NCBI RefSeq assembly: GCF_021134715.1
Contig: NC_060018.1
Coordinates: 6,837,501-6,901,500 of the forward strand
Reading direction: 5' to 3'
From: Daphnia pulex
Taxonomy: Eukaryota; Arthropoda; Branchiopoda; Diplostraca; Daphniidae
Length of the DNA stretch: 64,000 nucleotides
A program made the position numbers and the translations under genes. Shown here one piece after another: positions 36,790 through 48,267 of the stretch. The first letter of the stretch is position 1. Every line of letters starts with the position of its first letter. A model generated the notes under the pieces. The model was not told where the DNA came from, searched no databases, and worked only from the letters and a program-made list of their open reading frames with translations.

Positions 36790-39700
36790 CTACATGGCCA
36801 TGTACACGAAACCGATAAAGGCACGTATAATTCAAGTTGCCATAGTTAGAGTGAATCCGTAGTTCAACAATAGAGAACGCTCCTGGTTCATGCGCCTACA
36901 GAAACAATAATTGTTCTTAACATCTAGTTAAAACTGTGTAGAAGAAATGAACATACCTGAACTGGAAAGCTTTGCAACGGCACGCCAAGATTGTCAAAAG
37001 TATACTGACCAAGTACCACGCCAGCGATGTCCACTTCCCTTGTAAGGCCCTAATAATACATTTAAACATTTTTTTGTTAAACAAATCAATAAATAAAGGC
37101 TTTGCTAATATTAATTACATAGACGGTGAAATTTCGTGGAGCAGAATCGATTTGACCATCGGGCGCCAAACTTCGAGGTATATGCTCTAGAGTGAAAGCC
37201 GTTGGGACGATTTTCCTTGAAAGCTGGATCACCAGATATCCGTCGAAGCCACGGAAAGACCAGCACTGCCCTGGAACAATTCCAGGTTGAATGACAACCC
37301 GAGGATTGTTCGGTTCACTCCATAACGAAAAACCCCATATTGAGAGTCGGGGCCGGTGAGAATTGTAGGTTTCAGTACAGCGAGTGCTTAATATTACTCC
37401 TCCTATTCGTAAAAAAAAAATAATGAAATCACGAGTTCGACATCAATAAGCACCATTACAAAAAATACAATAATAATAAATAGGGAAAAGAAAGAATTTT
37501 CAAAATGGTAACACATACCCGCTGGTTCAAGGGCAAAGTCGGCCAAGCCAGTTTTATCGGAATCGTATACACCCAATGCAGAATGAATCATTTGTTCTAC
37601 TTCGTCCTTGCTGAGCCCTCGTCCAGAATTGGCATTAACAAGTTTGATTTGGCTGCGAATTTCAGCAATAAGGTCTTCTTTCATTTTGTGAATCAATGCG
37701 GGCTTTGAATCAGTTTCCCATCGCTTAATAGCTTCTTCAATAAGGACTCCTATCTGTGTTAGCATCGACAGTTCTTTTTCATTCAAACTATTTTGCATGT
37801 TTGAAATATCATGGCCCCATTTTTCTATGACACCGTAAAAACAGTTAACTTTACCAAAATGACAAGAAAGCTATCAAAATAATACCATCTTTGTCTTCTG
37901 CGCTACGTTTCCATTCTTTGAGGTCCTTCAGCTCTTTCAGAGCCCCGTTCAACTTAGAAACTGTAGTGGCGACATCATCTACATTTAGTCCAGTTTGCTG
38001 AGAAAGCGATCCAATTAAAGATGCAAATTTGGCTCCAACAAGCTGTTCAAGCATATCAGGATGAGACTGATCACAACAGTCTTTTATCTCCGCCGTGCGT
38101 ACACTCATCAGCTGACCCTATTTTTTCAAGACAAGTAAAATCAATTAGCTATAATCCAAAGAATGTAAAAGTAAGGAAGATTTTACCTGAAACAATTCGA
38201 CTTGAGAGGCTAGACTTGATATTTTCCCATCATAGGCGTTGACCTGTTGTTTTAAAGCAGAATACGCTTCCTTCGTTATCTTCAATTCGTATTTCAAATC
38301 TTGCCAAGATGAATCTTCTGACAGGAGAAGTGGAATTTCTACAGGACTTAAAGTCGATGTCGATAAATCTGTTATGGGGTTGATAATGGATAACGGCGAT
38401 TCTACTACAGGGTTGGACATTGGTGACGGCGAGTCTGATAAAGAATTTAAAGTCGGAAGCAAATCTTGGGTTGGAAAAGGGTTAACTAAGGTATTAGAGG
38501 GGACATCTTCTGCGCGGGTAATGAAGGCATGCAAAGCAGAATATAGCAATCCACCTGATTAAAAAGTTAAAAATAGGCATATATATTAGTTTGCTGAATG
38601 AAATATAATAAATTTATGTAAGAAATAAAAAAAAAGATTAAGAAAATAAAAGAACAATCAAACCTGCACAGAAGCAGAGAGGCAAAAAGAGGAAAAGCAT
38701 CAGCAGATTTCGACTATTCTTGCTCTGTTGCCTGCATAGATTTCTTAATTTGGTTATTCCTCGACTTTGGAGAACACAAGTATCAAGCAATAAAGAGTAG
38801 CAAGTGATGAGGTAAATCCACCATGCAAGGCTTAATACGATTCCCTTCAGCTTGGAAAAAGCAACACCTTAAAATTAAAATATAGTAAGTAATTGTATCA
38901 TTTTTTAAATATAGTAAATTTTACTTGAGAAACAGTAGGCGGCAGATCTGTAGCTCTTAGGTGGTGTCTTCAGGTGGTATGTTTCATCGATTTCATCATC
39001 AGACTCATGAGCATTTCTATAGCTGGTATTTAAATCTAATATATCAAAAATGAAAATAAAATAAACTTGCAACTTAAATATTTATGATACTAGTTATACC
39101 TGGAGTTTTTCCAAGTGAGCCCAGTCTTAGTTCCGGTGATGAGAAACCAAAGCCATGACACCTTTCAATTGACCGTCTTGTCATGTTTGGCATGCAAATC
39201 ACTCTTTCTGGGGTTACTTGTGTCCTGTAGCTGTAACTATTTGCATAAGTGAAATCTGTTTTCTCAGCAGACCTAAAAGAATTTTGACACAAAAGAATTA
39301 AAACTTGCACATGTTTCCTGATTTAAGTTCATTAGTTATACAAGCAGTAAATTTCAGAAGTCAATCTAACACAGCCCAACTCTTCGGTTTAAAGAAAATA
39401 CGGAAATGTTAAAAGACTAGAAGGTCGTTTATTTACGCAAATGAAAAGCATAAACGAAAAGTTGCTATTTTCAAACGGCGAGTTGAAAATGGAGAGATTT
39501 GAATGCTAGCAGACGAAATCTGTTGCATGTTAGCCAAACCCCCAAAAAAGTAATGCCCATAAAAAAGTTAAATGATTTTCTTGAATCACACATACGACCT
39601 ATAAAACTATTACCCCGGGCTAATCATGGTTGATCTACCAGTCACTAGATCGAATGCTTCACAGAATAAGACTGAATCACTGAAATGAGAAGCAAGACAG

Positions 39701-40465
39701 TAATTAAAGAAATGACGTGCATCACCGCCACATCAAAATTAAGAGACGTTACGCCGGTCAGCGATGGTGTCAAAAACTTGAAATATGCAAGAATTTGAAT
39801 TTTGCGTTACAACAGACAAACGAACAATTTACTTGGCTGACACTACCACTAGCTGGTAAAATTTTCTATGCAAATTTTCTGTACAATTTTTGTAATTTTT
39901 TTCTATTGTAAATTGTAAGTGTGAAAGCAGAGTAAATAATATCAAAAGTGTAAGGGCAGTAAGGCAAACCAGTAAAGAGCTGAAATTCAAGGTTAAACTC
40001 AATTTACCTTTTAAGTGGAGTGGTCTTCAAACTAGTATGCAGAGGAGTAGAAGAAAGGAAGATGGGGGTGTCACTTGTTGGTCTTGCTCCTTCTTCTTCT
40101 GCGCTTGAATAATCGCTGGTCTGATTATTTGACTTTTCTGTAACTAAAGCAATAGGGGTCTTAGGAGATTCATGCTGATCCAACTGAAATCGTGCTTCAA
40201 GATTAAGGGCAAGATTTTTTCTAATGTTTCCATTTTTTTCAATAGCAACTTTTCTATGTGATTTCTTGCTACTGCTTCTAGGAGAAGGGCTGAGATGATT
40301 TCTAAAGCTTAAACCATGACCTTCTGGACATTCACTACCATGGCGTGTACATTGTGATCTCAATGTGAAGGGAGTAGTGGAGCGACTTCTAGTAATTGCA
40401 GTTTCACTTGCTGCACTCCCAACACTATTACCAGAATCTCTTCGTTGTCTAGATCTAGTTGACAT
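36790..40465 (-). CDS. SUN-domain inner nuclear membrane protein
   Basis: Starts at 40465 with a basic, Ser/Thr-rich nucleoplasmic tail (exon 1, 40008-40465), continued by exons around 39080-39280. A hydrophobic region is encoded at 38660-38860 (LAWWIYLITCYSLLLDTC; LLMLFLFLPLCFC). A lumenal coiled coil follows at 37400-38550. The C-terminal SUN domain has DKTGLADFALEPAGG, RPRLSIWGFSLW, PGQCWSFRG and PRNFTVYGL. It ends in NLNYTCLYRFRVHGHVA (stop 36790-36792). SUN proteins pair with KASH proteins across the nuclear envelope to form LINC complexes. It resembles SUN1/2 and fly klaroid. A further exon may exist near 39620; middle exon borders are approximate. Confidence 0.92.
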
Positions 40466-41026
40466 GATCAGCTTGTGTCTTGACTGTTTTTTAATTCACA
40501 ATGCCAATCGGTTGTGACTTTTTTATTCCCACCAACGTTGGGATTCCGTACTGATGTGTGGGGGGGGGGGGAGCACCGTGGGAGACTTCAGCAATTTTTT
40601 CGGGAAGTTATATCACGAACGAGAACTCACAACTCACGATACTTTGGTTCCTTACTTACTCATTCCACCTTTGGACCGAAAAGGTTTTTCTAACCACAAC
40701 AATGCATAATCAATCAAATTTTTTTACATGAAAATGAATGTGCAGTCAAATAAGGTTCGCAACCACACCTTCTCGTTCTGTTGACAGGTGCTTCAATTGT
40801 CCTTCTAAAAAGTTTCTTTTCTCACCAAGAGGTGGCGTACGGCACGATTTTGTTTAATGAGAAATACTTTTAAAAAATGTAAGATAACCGTTATTTACGT
40901 TACGAATCCTTGGAAGAATCAAATAAAAATGATGCAGATAAGGGTTAAATGGATAAGGATTAATATGAAACCTAATACATGTATTCACGAGTTGTCTTGT
41001 TTAAAAACCGTGGTCATTTGAATTTC
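40466..41026. other. Upstream region of the SUN gene
   Basis: 560 bp with a G-run at 40560-40571 and otherwise AT-rich DNA. Presumed SUN gene promoter; no other gene. Confidence 0.45.
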
Positions 41027-41031
41027 CCATA

Positions 41032-41230
41032 TGTTGAGTATAAAAGATAAACAAACTGGACAGTGCGGCAACGCAGGATAGCCAGGAAAGAAGAGAGGGG
41101 GAGAAGGACCTACCCAGACAAAGGAATAAGAGAGGGGGACTCAGTGCTGTTGACGATTGTGGCTAGGCGAGTAGCAATACAAAGCGTTCTTTGCAGCAAA
41201 CAGGTTCACGTGTTAATTTCTATATCAACA
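41032..41230 (+). repeat. Left LTR of the copia element
   Basis: 199 bp, TGTTG...CAACA, with a TATAAAAG box at 41039-41046. Identical as read to the right LTR. Confidence 0.95.
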
Positions 41231-41245
41231 GGTTATGGGCCCAGC
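41231..41245 (+). other. Primer-binding site of the copia element
   Basis: GGTTATGGGCCCAGC immediately follows the left LTR. It is the copia-type site complementary to an internal part of initiator tRNA-Met. Confidence 0.85.
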
Positions 41246-41346
41246 TGTACGCACAGCTAACAGCTACTCTGTCTGAACAATTATTTTTTTTTGTGTGTGT
41301 CCCCGGCTAACTGTTCCCAAGAAATTAGAAATTCTTTTCTGGAGTG

Positions 41347-42822
41347 ATGGAGAAAGATGGCCGCCGCCATGTTGTATGGTGTCTGAATGGGAAAAACTAC
41401 GCGTCTTGGAAATTTGGAATGAAGCTGGCGTTACAAAGTGTTGAGCTTTGGGAAGTCGTGAACGGGACTCAACGGCAACCTGCTGAAGTAAGTTTATTGA
41501 TGATTTATTGTTTTCTTTATGTGTGTGATCCGTGCCTGACAACAACGCGATATGAGATGCCTATCTGTGGCGTGGTACCAACTATTAAATTGACAAACTT
41601 AGATCCCGGCGTGAGTGCTTAATCTCTGCCACTTGATTTTGTTTTTTGTGTGTTTGTGTTTGCTGGACATTTCTCTTTTTTGTGTTTCTTTCTCAATCTG
41701 TTTGGTCACTCTGGCTAAATTCCATCATATGATGGTGGACAAGTGTGTGCTAGAGTTGCAAGCATCTAGGAGACAGCTGAGTGTTTTTCCACATCGAGAT
41801 GATGTGAGGGAGATTCCACATTGAGATAATGTGAGAGGTATTCCACATCGAGATGATGTGAGGGAGATTCCACATTGAGATAATGTGAGAGGTATTCCAC
41901 ATCGAGATGATGTGAGGGAGATTCCACATTGAGATAATGTGAGGCTGCCATGGATATCACAAACCTAACCATCTTCTCGTTTTGTTACCACAATCAGAGA
42001 CGCAATGCTGACCAGGTGATTGAAAATGCAGCTGATATAACCAACTGGAACAAGAGAAATACCACGGCAATGCAGAACATATTTGGCGCCATCAAAGAAG
42101 ACCAATCAAGGATCCTGATGTCTTGTAGCACAGCCCAAGAGATGTGGATGAAATTGGAGACTGAGTATGAAGAAGATGCCGCAGACAATGCACCTCTATT
42201 GTGGACAAAGTTCTATGGATGCACATTTCGACCAAGCCAAAGTGTATCAAGCTTCCTGACTGAGTTGGAACAGATAGCATTCCGTCTGAAGAGCCTCAAC
42301 ATAGCTATTGATGATAATCAAATAATGGCAAAGATACTCATGTCGCTTCCTCCAGAGTTCCGTGTTTTTGCCTTTGCATGGGACAGCACGCCTGTTGCAG
42401 AGAAAACTCTCAAGAAACTGACTACTCGCCTTATAGCATTGGACAAGAGCCTGCGCAACGACGAAGAAGCAAAATCGACATCTGATACTGCCTATCTCAG
42501 TAAGCCGAACAGAGATGAATCACAGCACAAAGAGCAAGCACTTCCTGCCCAGTACGGTCAGAACAAAGGAAAAAGCCACCCTTCCAGTCAACATGCTGGT
42601 ATACCGAGAACATGCTGGGAGTGCAACTCCACTACGCATGTTAGAGCTCAATGCCGTCAATACAAACGCCGGCGTGAGAGAGAAGGAGAAGAAGCGGACA
42701 GAAAAAGGAAGCGTTACGATCGACATGACAGAAGAGATGATAAACTATGTAAGCTCCCAGGAGCAACTGGCCGATGCACTCACGAAACCCCTGGCTGCTC
42801 CACGCTTCAAGTATCTCCGTGA
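41347..42822 (+). CDS. copia gag-like frame, apparently split by an intron
   Basis: Frame 1 (41347-41487) carries the N-terminal Gag block with LNGKNYASWKFGMKLAL. It runs into a GTAAGT donor. The second part, from 41998 after a TTACCACAATCAG acceptor, continues in phase with the UBN2/Gag core (ADITNWNKRN, AMQNIFGAI, LWTKFYG, SVSSFLTELEQIA). It then reaches a CCHC zinc knuckle (CWECNSTTHVRAQC). The frame closes at 42820-42822 after crossing the internal deletion. The 510-bp intervening piece has stops and a tandem repeat. The splice is inferred from phase and consensus only. Confidence 0.75.
41787..41943 (+). repeat. 54-bp tandem repeat of hairpin units inside the gag intron
   Basis: Units begin at 41787, 41841 and 41895 (the last nearly complete). 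Each 54-bp unit consists of two 27-bp halves. One half contains CACATC-GAGAT-GATGTG and the other CACATT-GAGAT-AATGTG. Each is a 6-bp perfect inverted repeat around the same 5-nt loop, so the array holds six potential hairpins. Confidence 0.93.
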
Positions 42823-42856
42823 CAAGATTGGCGTTCGGGGTGTAGGGGAGGTGTAA
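42720..42856 (+). pseudogene. C-terminal remnant of copia RNase H
   Basis: In a different frame from gag, the sequence reads YVSSQEQLADALTKPL then RFKYLRDKIGV and stops at 42854-42856. This is the last part of a copia pol. Its abrupt junction with the basic tail of gag near 42720-42735 marks an internal deletion of several kilobases. Confidence 0.85.
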
Positions 42857-42993
42857 CTGAAGAGTTAAAGGAGGCTGATATTTCTTTTCTTATTATTTGT
42901 CTTGTGACACTGAACCTAGTATTTATGTCTGATTCAAATATGCTGTGTATTCTGTGCTCATGTTTATTTTTGGGGGTCCAGTTTGAGGGGAGG

Positions 42994-43192
42994 TGTTGAG
43001 TATAAAAGATAAACAAACTGGACAGTGCGGCAACGCAGGATAGCCAGGAAAGAAGAGAGGGGGAGAAGGACCTACCCAGACAAAGGAATAAGAGAGGGGG
43101 ACTCAGTGCTGTTGACGATTGTGGCTAGGCGAGTAGCAATACAAAGCGTTCTTTGCAGCAAACAGGTTCACGTGTTAATTTCTATATCAACA
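42994..43192 (+). repeat. Right LTR of the copia element
   Basis: 199 bp, matching the left LTR base for base as read. Followed by the CCATA target duplication. Confidence 0.95.
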
Positions 43193-43411
43193 CCATAAAG
43201 GTTAGTCAATTGCATAAATGAAGAAAGTATCCTCATTTCAAAATTATTTGCTTGATCGCATCAGGATAGCGTTAACTGTACAATTCCAGATAATTAAAGA
43301 AATAAAGAGAATAATGTGCACAAATTTAAAAAATAAAAATAATGGCCAGCTTTTAAAAAAGAAGAATATCACAGCTGAAAAGTTATTCACATGAAATTCA
43401 ATGAAGTCATC

Positions 43412-46400
43412 TTATCTAGGACAGAAACTAAAATTGGGATACAAATGACAATGTAGGGATAGAAATCTATAGGGGTCAATTTGATTGTTGAAGCCATCCA
43501 GACTCAGTACATTCATTTCAGCTCCGTAATGGGAATAACTGAAAGTAATCTAGAATTAAAAAATAAAGAACAATTAATCATCGTGGAAATGTGAATATTG
43601 GTAAAAAAAACTGTACCTGGTCTGCAATTTGCGATTGTTTTAGAAACTTCATTGGTTCTAAATGCGAGTGGAACTCTTCTACCACTGTAAGCTGTTTGCT
43701 CAGGAGATGCTCAACAATATAGCCCTAAATTGATAAAAAAAGGCGATAAGGTAAAATGCAGACAGATAATGTATGTGAATTTACCATAGTGACATCGTCC
43801 GGCAGTCGAATTTTATCGCCAATACTAATGAACTTTCCGCCACTGAAATTAAAAATGGAAACAACAGATTAACTTTCAAATTTCATTTAAAGAATATCAT
43901 TAAACAAAACTATACCTGGCCAACGGTTTCATTTTCAAGCCGAGTGAACGACTAAGACAGAATCCAGCACCTCCCGTAGCGAACCAAAATGATATTTTTT
44001 GCTGTAAAAAAAATATTCAAATTATTTCCATCAAAAAGTCAAGACACCTTCGGTTGATTAAATATTCTTTTTCGAAATTATTTTTTATAGGCGACATCAC
44101 TGGAATACTGTGGGATTTAATCAACTCGTGCTGAGAGCACTGAGGCACGCGATTTAATGTTTATATCGGTCTCCTGCGGACCGCCAAGGGGAGAGTGTCC
44201 TCAGGCAGAAAAAAGCTTTGAGAGGGTTGAAAGGGCACGACAGCTGGCAAGCAACGAGCCTCACGTTAGAAACGGAGGGGACAACAAAGAGCGCTCCGAG
44301 ATAGCGGCGGAGGAGGATTTCAGAGCACTAAATGAACAAGAGCCGGGGAAGGAATCAAGAACCCATTCAGGTGTAGAGCCGGAGGGCACTCATTCAACAA
44401 ACAAGTGTGTCACGCACAGAAGCAGCAGCCCACAAGAGAGAGAAGGGAAAAAAAAAAGTCGGTCTAGGGCTCGAGAAAATAACAGTGGGCGCATCATTAA
44501 AAAGATGAAGGAAGATGAAGAACAAAAATGCCACAAGTCAGTTCTACCAAGTCGCCGCGCACCTGTCGCCTTGAAACCCGACGTTAGAGCTCCCTTTTTA
44601 TATGTAACTATCATTTTTCGTCCCATCTCCTAAAAAGGAAGGGCAGAACAAACATGTTTTCCAGTGAGGAAAAACGACATTCTCGCATACGATTGAAATT
44701 TAATGAAATCTTTTTTTTTTAGAATGTCTAGCACGAAAAAATGGGTCATAAATACCAACAACTGTTTGACATGAAAAATTCTTGGACGATTGTAACGAGA
44801 AAAAGGGTCTAATTACCGGTATGTGTTCGCGGTCCAGGATTTCCAGCGGGGCTTTGATACTTGGTTTGCCGAGGTACCAATCATCCGTCCAGTCGTATTT
44901 TTGCAGCATTCGGACCAACTGCGGTACATTCACATAGTTGTCGTCGTCAAAATGGCAGAACCACCTTTAGAAATAAAATATAATCAAATAAAACATGAAT
45001 ACCAAAAAAAACAGGTACGAAACATGTAACAGGAAAAAAAGGGGGGATGTGATAGCACACAGTTCATTAAGATGACAGTCACGATGGATGTTGCGCTGCT
45101 TCGTGACCAGAAAATCCGGGTAGTCCCGAGCAAAGAAATCAAGTTCCTTAGTTGGCTAAAGATTCTTTAAAGTGCTCTTTGATGTACACGCGATCATATA
45201 ACCAAGAAGGTTATATATTATTATCTCCATAGTGGCAGCAATTATTTCTAATGAGAAACCGGCCTTTTCAAGGAAAAAAAGGGGGATGACCGTAAGAAAT
45301 GCTCAGAGATTTCTTGGGGGGGGACCTTAACAATCATGAAGAACAAAAAGAATCTAAGATGACCCCGGACTCTTGTAATGATTACAAGCGTATCGCCGAC
45401 GGACACGGCAGCAATGACAATAACAAAAATAATTTAAACCGAGGCAAGTTCAAGTTAATTATATACATATAAATATACAGTACCGTTTGTTGCTCTCGAG
45501 AAAAGTGTCAAATTCGACGGCCATCTTGCAGCATAACGCCATCCTACATAATGAAAAACGTTAATTTATATATATTTTACTATGATTCCAAATTTGTATA
45601 GAAATATGTTTACCGGTTGTGAGAAGCTGAACATCCTGTGTTAATCAGATGGTTGTGGGTTTTTTCGCTGTATTCCTCGTCATCCGAGTCGGTAAAAAAC
45701 CAAGTCTGTCAAGATATAATAACATTAACTTAGATCACTCAACCCGTATAACCCCAGTTGATTTGTTATTGAATTTGCATGCACGGATAGTTGATCCAAA
45801 CGCAGTGCTATAACAGCAAAAAAGACTGTGCCCTCATTACTCTTTAATGAGAAGATATCGAATAACAAGCTTTCAGAAGCAGAGAGGGTGAAAGGCAATC
45901 CGAGCTGGACGCACTTTGTTCACACATGTTTTTACTTCTAACAAGACCAGTTGCCCTCTTGTAAATACAACTTCCATTTTTTTTCAAGAGGTGGTACACG
46001 GAGCTGTTGTTCTCGAGTGGCTGTAGCAGTTCAGTTTTCAGCTGATATCTAAAAGTCGGTGAACTTTGAACTTGAAAGAATATTTCTATGGCCTGTTCTC
46101 CATCAACGCTGTATTTTGGGGTTTGTTTGCTTTTCTCCCTGGACTATATTGCTCGATAAGGCGTGAAATCATAGAAACGTAGGGCACAAAGTTGTTTTCT
46201 TTCCCACGGATCGAATGGCTAATTGTGTGGAAGGATTCGGGTTTTGACCATAAACTTGGTTTCAATTTGCCTTTTTGAAAAGATAGATTTTTTTAAATTC
46301 CGAAAACATTCATTTTTTATCAAGAATGCTTTCTTTTTTTTTAAGAGGGGAAACTTGCTGGCCTTTGTGAAACAATGGACCAGACGGAGCTGAGGGACAG

Positions 46401-47569
46401 AAGCCTATTCAAAAGGTGTCGAGTGTCGCAGACACCAAAGATTTTCTAAAAGACTCCCTCGGCTTCTGGAGAAAATAAAGAAGATGGACAGACGCTCCTC
46501 CTACCGCCAGAAGCAGCGAGGGTTTGCATTATACTGGGAAATAATAATATCGAGGCAGCCCTACCTGCTCTTTTCATCTCGAGGCAACAAAGGGACTTGG
46601 AAGCTAATTAAATGCATCCAAGGACAGTGAACAAAGTCTGCCTCAACTAGTTCTCTCTCTCAGTCCCCCTTGATATTTTTCTATGATATTACTTTTAGAC
46701 CATCCGAGTTGATAAAAAAAAAGACGGAATGCTGCCGGATAAATCCGTCTGGGGCGACATCTCAATCTTATAGGACAACACACATGAGATGACTGACCCG
46801 AAGTAGCTTTCTCTAGTTCTTCCCTTCTGATGCCATCAATCATCTGATTCAATCTCCGTGTAGATGAACAAAAACACATTCGTTAGATCTGGAATTTCTT
46901 TTTCACTTTTTTTTTTTTAAGAAAACAGGTTGACGTGGCCCCTTCGTTAGCAGTTATATGTTAATGAGGGATCGCTTTCAAGATACGAAATCGGACAAGT
47001 CGTGGAGGAAAACACCGCATAGATTTAATTGGTCAGTGGTAAAATCATGAACGCCCTTCTAAAACTAAAAGCCAAACGGCTGACCTGTAAGATCTAAGAC
47101 GATTAGAAATAATTGGGCATCTAGATACCTGTTCCCGGGCTAAGGTGAACCAAGTTTTGATGATGACATCCAGACGTGAGGCGTGAAAATTCTTTGTCGT
47201 CTTGACACTTATGAATATATCGTCAAGTGTAGTGTGAGGCTTCGTTGTAGTACTTGATGTCGTTGTTGTTGTGGTTACTTCGAAGAGATGGTTGTCGTTG
47301 TCATCTATCACCGGCCCTGCAAACGTGTTTCCTTCGTCATCCAAAACGGATCTAAGAGACCTATCTGGCCACAAGCCCACAAAGTTTTTGATCCATGGAG
47401 GTTCTTCTTTTCCCGCAGAGGCACGTTCTATCGTTGCAGTGGAATTGTTCGAAGTGGCAGCCAAAGTCCGAAGCATTGCCAATGTGGAAAACGAAAACAA
47501 GACGGCCAGAAAAAGGGCTTGCAGGATTCTTTTGAGCGTTAGACGCATTTTAGAAAGTTGATAGCTCAT
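43412..47569 (-). CDS. fng: Fringe, O-fucosylpeptide beta-1,3-N-acetylglucosaminyltransferase
   Basis: Exon 1 (47129-47569) gives [27 protein letters not shown], a type II signal anchor; a second Met 21 nt in is also possible. A Thr-rich stem leads to [18 protein letters not shown]. Further exons: 45614-45705 ([12 protein letters not shown]), 45484-45543, 44817-44964 with the catalytic DDD motif in [18 protein letters not shown], and 44001 downward ([20 protein letters not shown]). The remaining exons include [14 protein letters not shown] and [12 protein letters not shown], ending FSFCPR (stop 43412-43414). Fringe extends O-fucose on Notch EGF repeats in the Golgi and tunes ligand choice. 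Introns of 0.8-1.4 kb are long for this region. The copia element sits 215 bp past its stop. Confidence 0.95.
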
Positions 47570-48267
47570 CTTCTTCTTGATGCCGTAAAACTTGAACACT
47601 TCCCCCGCACAATAAAACTGCACCCCGAATGGTGGGCGTATACACACGGAATTGTTGCTTCTAAACTAAAAAATGCTGATCTTCAGGCGTTTGCACTGCA
47701 GCCATGGCTGATTGCTCACTGCCGTCTAACTCGCTGCTTGAATGACTAAGAAAACATGAGATGCTGGCCTTTTTTCCCCGTCTCTGCCTTTCTAGCCCCA
47801 GGGAACAACAAGTGTTTTTGGAGTTTTGACACATTGAAAGATGCCATCTAACGGTGAGTTCCAAACATGAGAAAACTATTTCGGGAATCCAATTTCAAAT
47901 GTAAAAATGTTCCACACATTTTTTTTTCAATTTAATTGGAATTTATCGAAATTTTCATTCAAAATAAAATGGTTATCTTGGCATAAATCATCCTTTGAAT
48001 TCGCGTGTTTTGAAGCTTTTGTTGTTGTCGTCAGGCAAAGAAAAAAAATTGACGCTGATATTTCCTGATATGATGGTTTTCTAATCTCTCTATTTATACA
48101 ATAATGTATTTGCGTCGATAAATACAGCACCTTAGTGCATTTCTATGTTGAACTATTTAGCTCGGGGTATCTACGTGATCAAAACTCAGTAACTACCTGT
48201 CGGTTTAGCTAGTAAAGGCTTTTGCACTTATACATTCTGATCAGTTATTGTGTTGGCTCATGACAAA
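47570..48267. promoter_or_regulatory. Divergent promoter region fringe / amine oxidase
   Basis: 698 bp between divergent starts. No core element identified. Minor open frames here match nothing known. Confidence 0.45.

Larger units (their letters stand above)
41027..43197 (+). mobile_element. Non-autonomous Ty1/copia LTR retrotransposon
   Basis: Two 199-bp LTRs at 41032-41230 and 42994-43192 start TGTTG and end CAACA, and read as identical. A 5-bp target duplication CCATA flanks them (41027-41031 and 43193-43197). The primer-binding site GGTTATGGGCCCAGC directly after the left LTR matches the internal initiator-tRNA-Met site used by copia. A purine tract (GAGGGGAGG) precedes the right LTR. 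Inside are a gag-like frame with a zinc knuckle and only the last part of RNase H. Protease, integrase and most of reverse transcriptase are missing, so it needs enzymes supplied in trans. The identical LTRs mean a very recent insertion. Confidence 0.95.

Noticed and set aside
47045-47128. Extension of the first fringe exon past 47129
   Set aside because: The frame continues but a GTATCT donor at 47128 and the conserved next exon ([12 protein letters not shown]) show that splicing occurs there.
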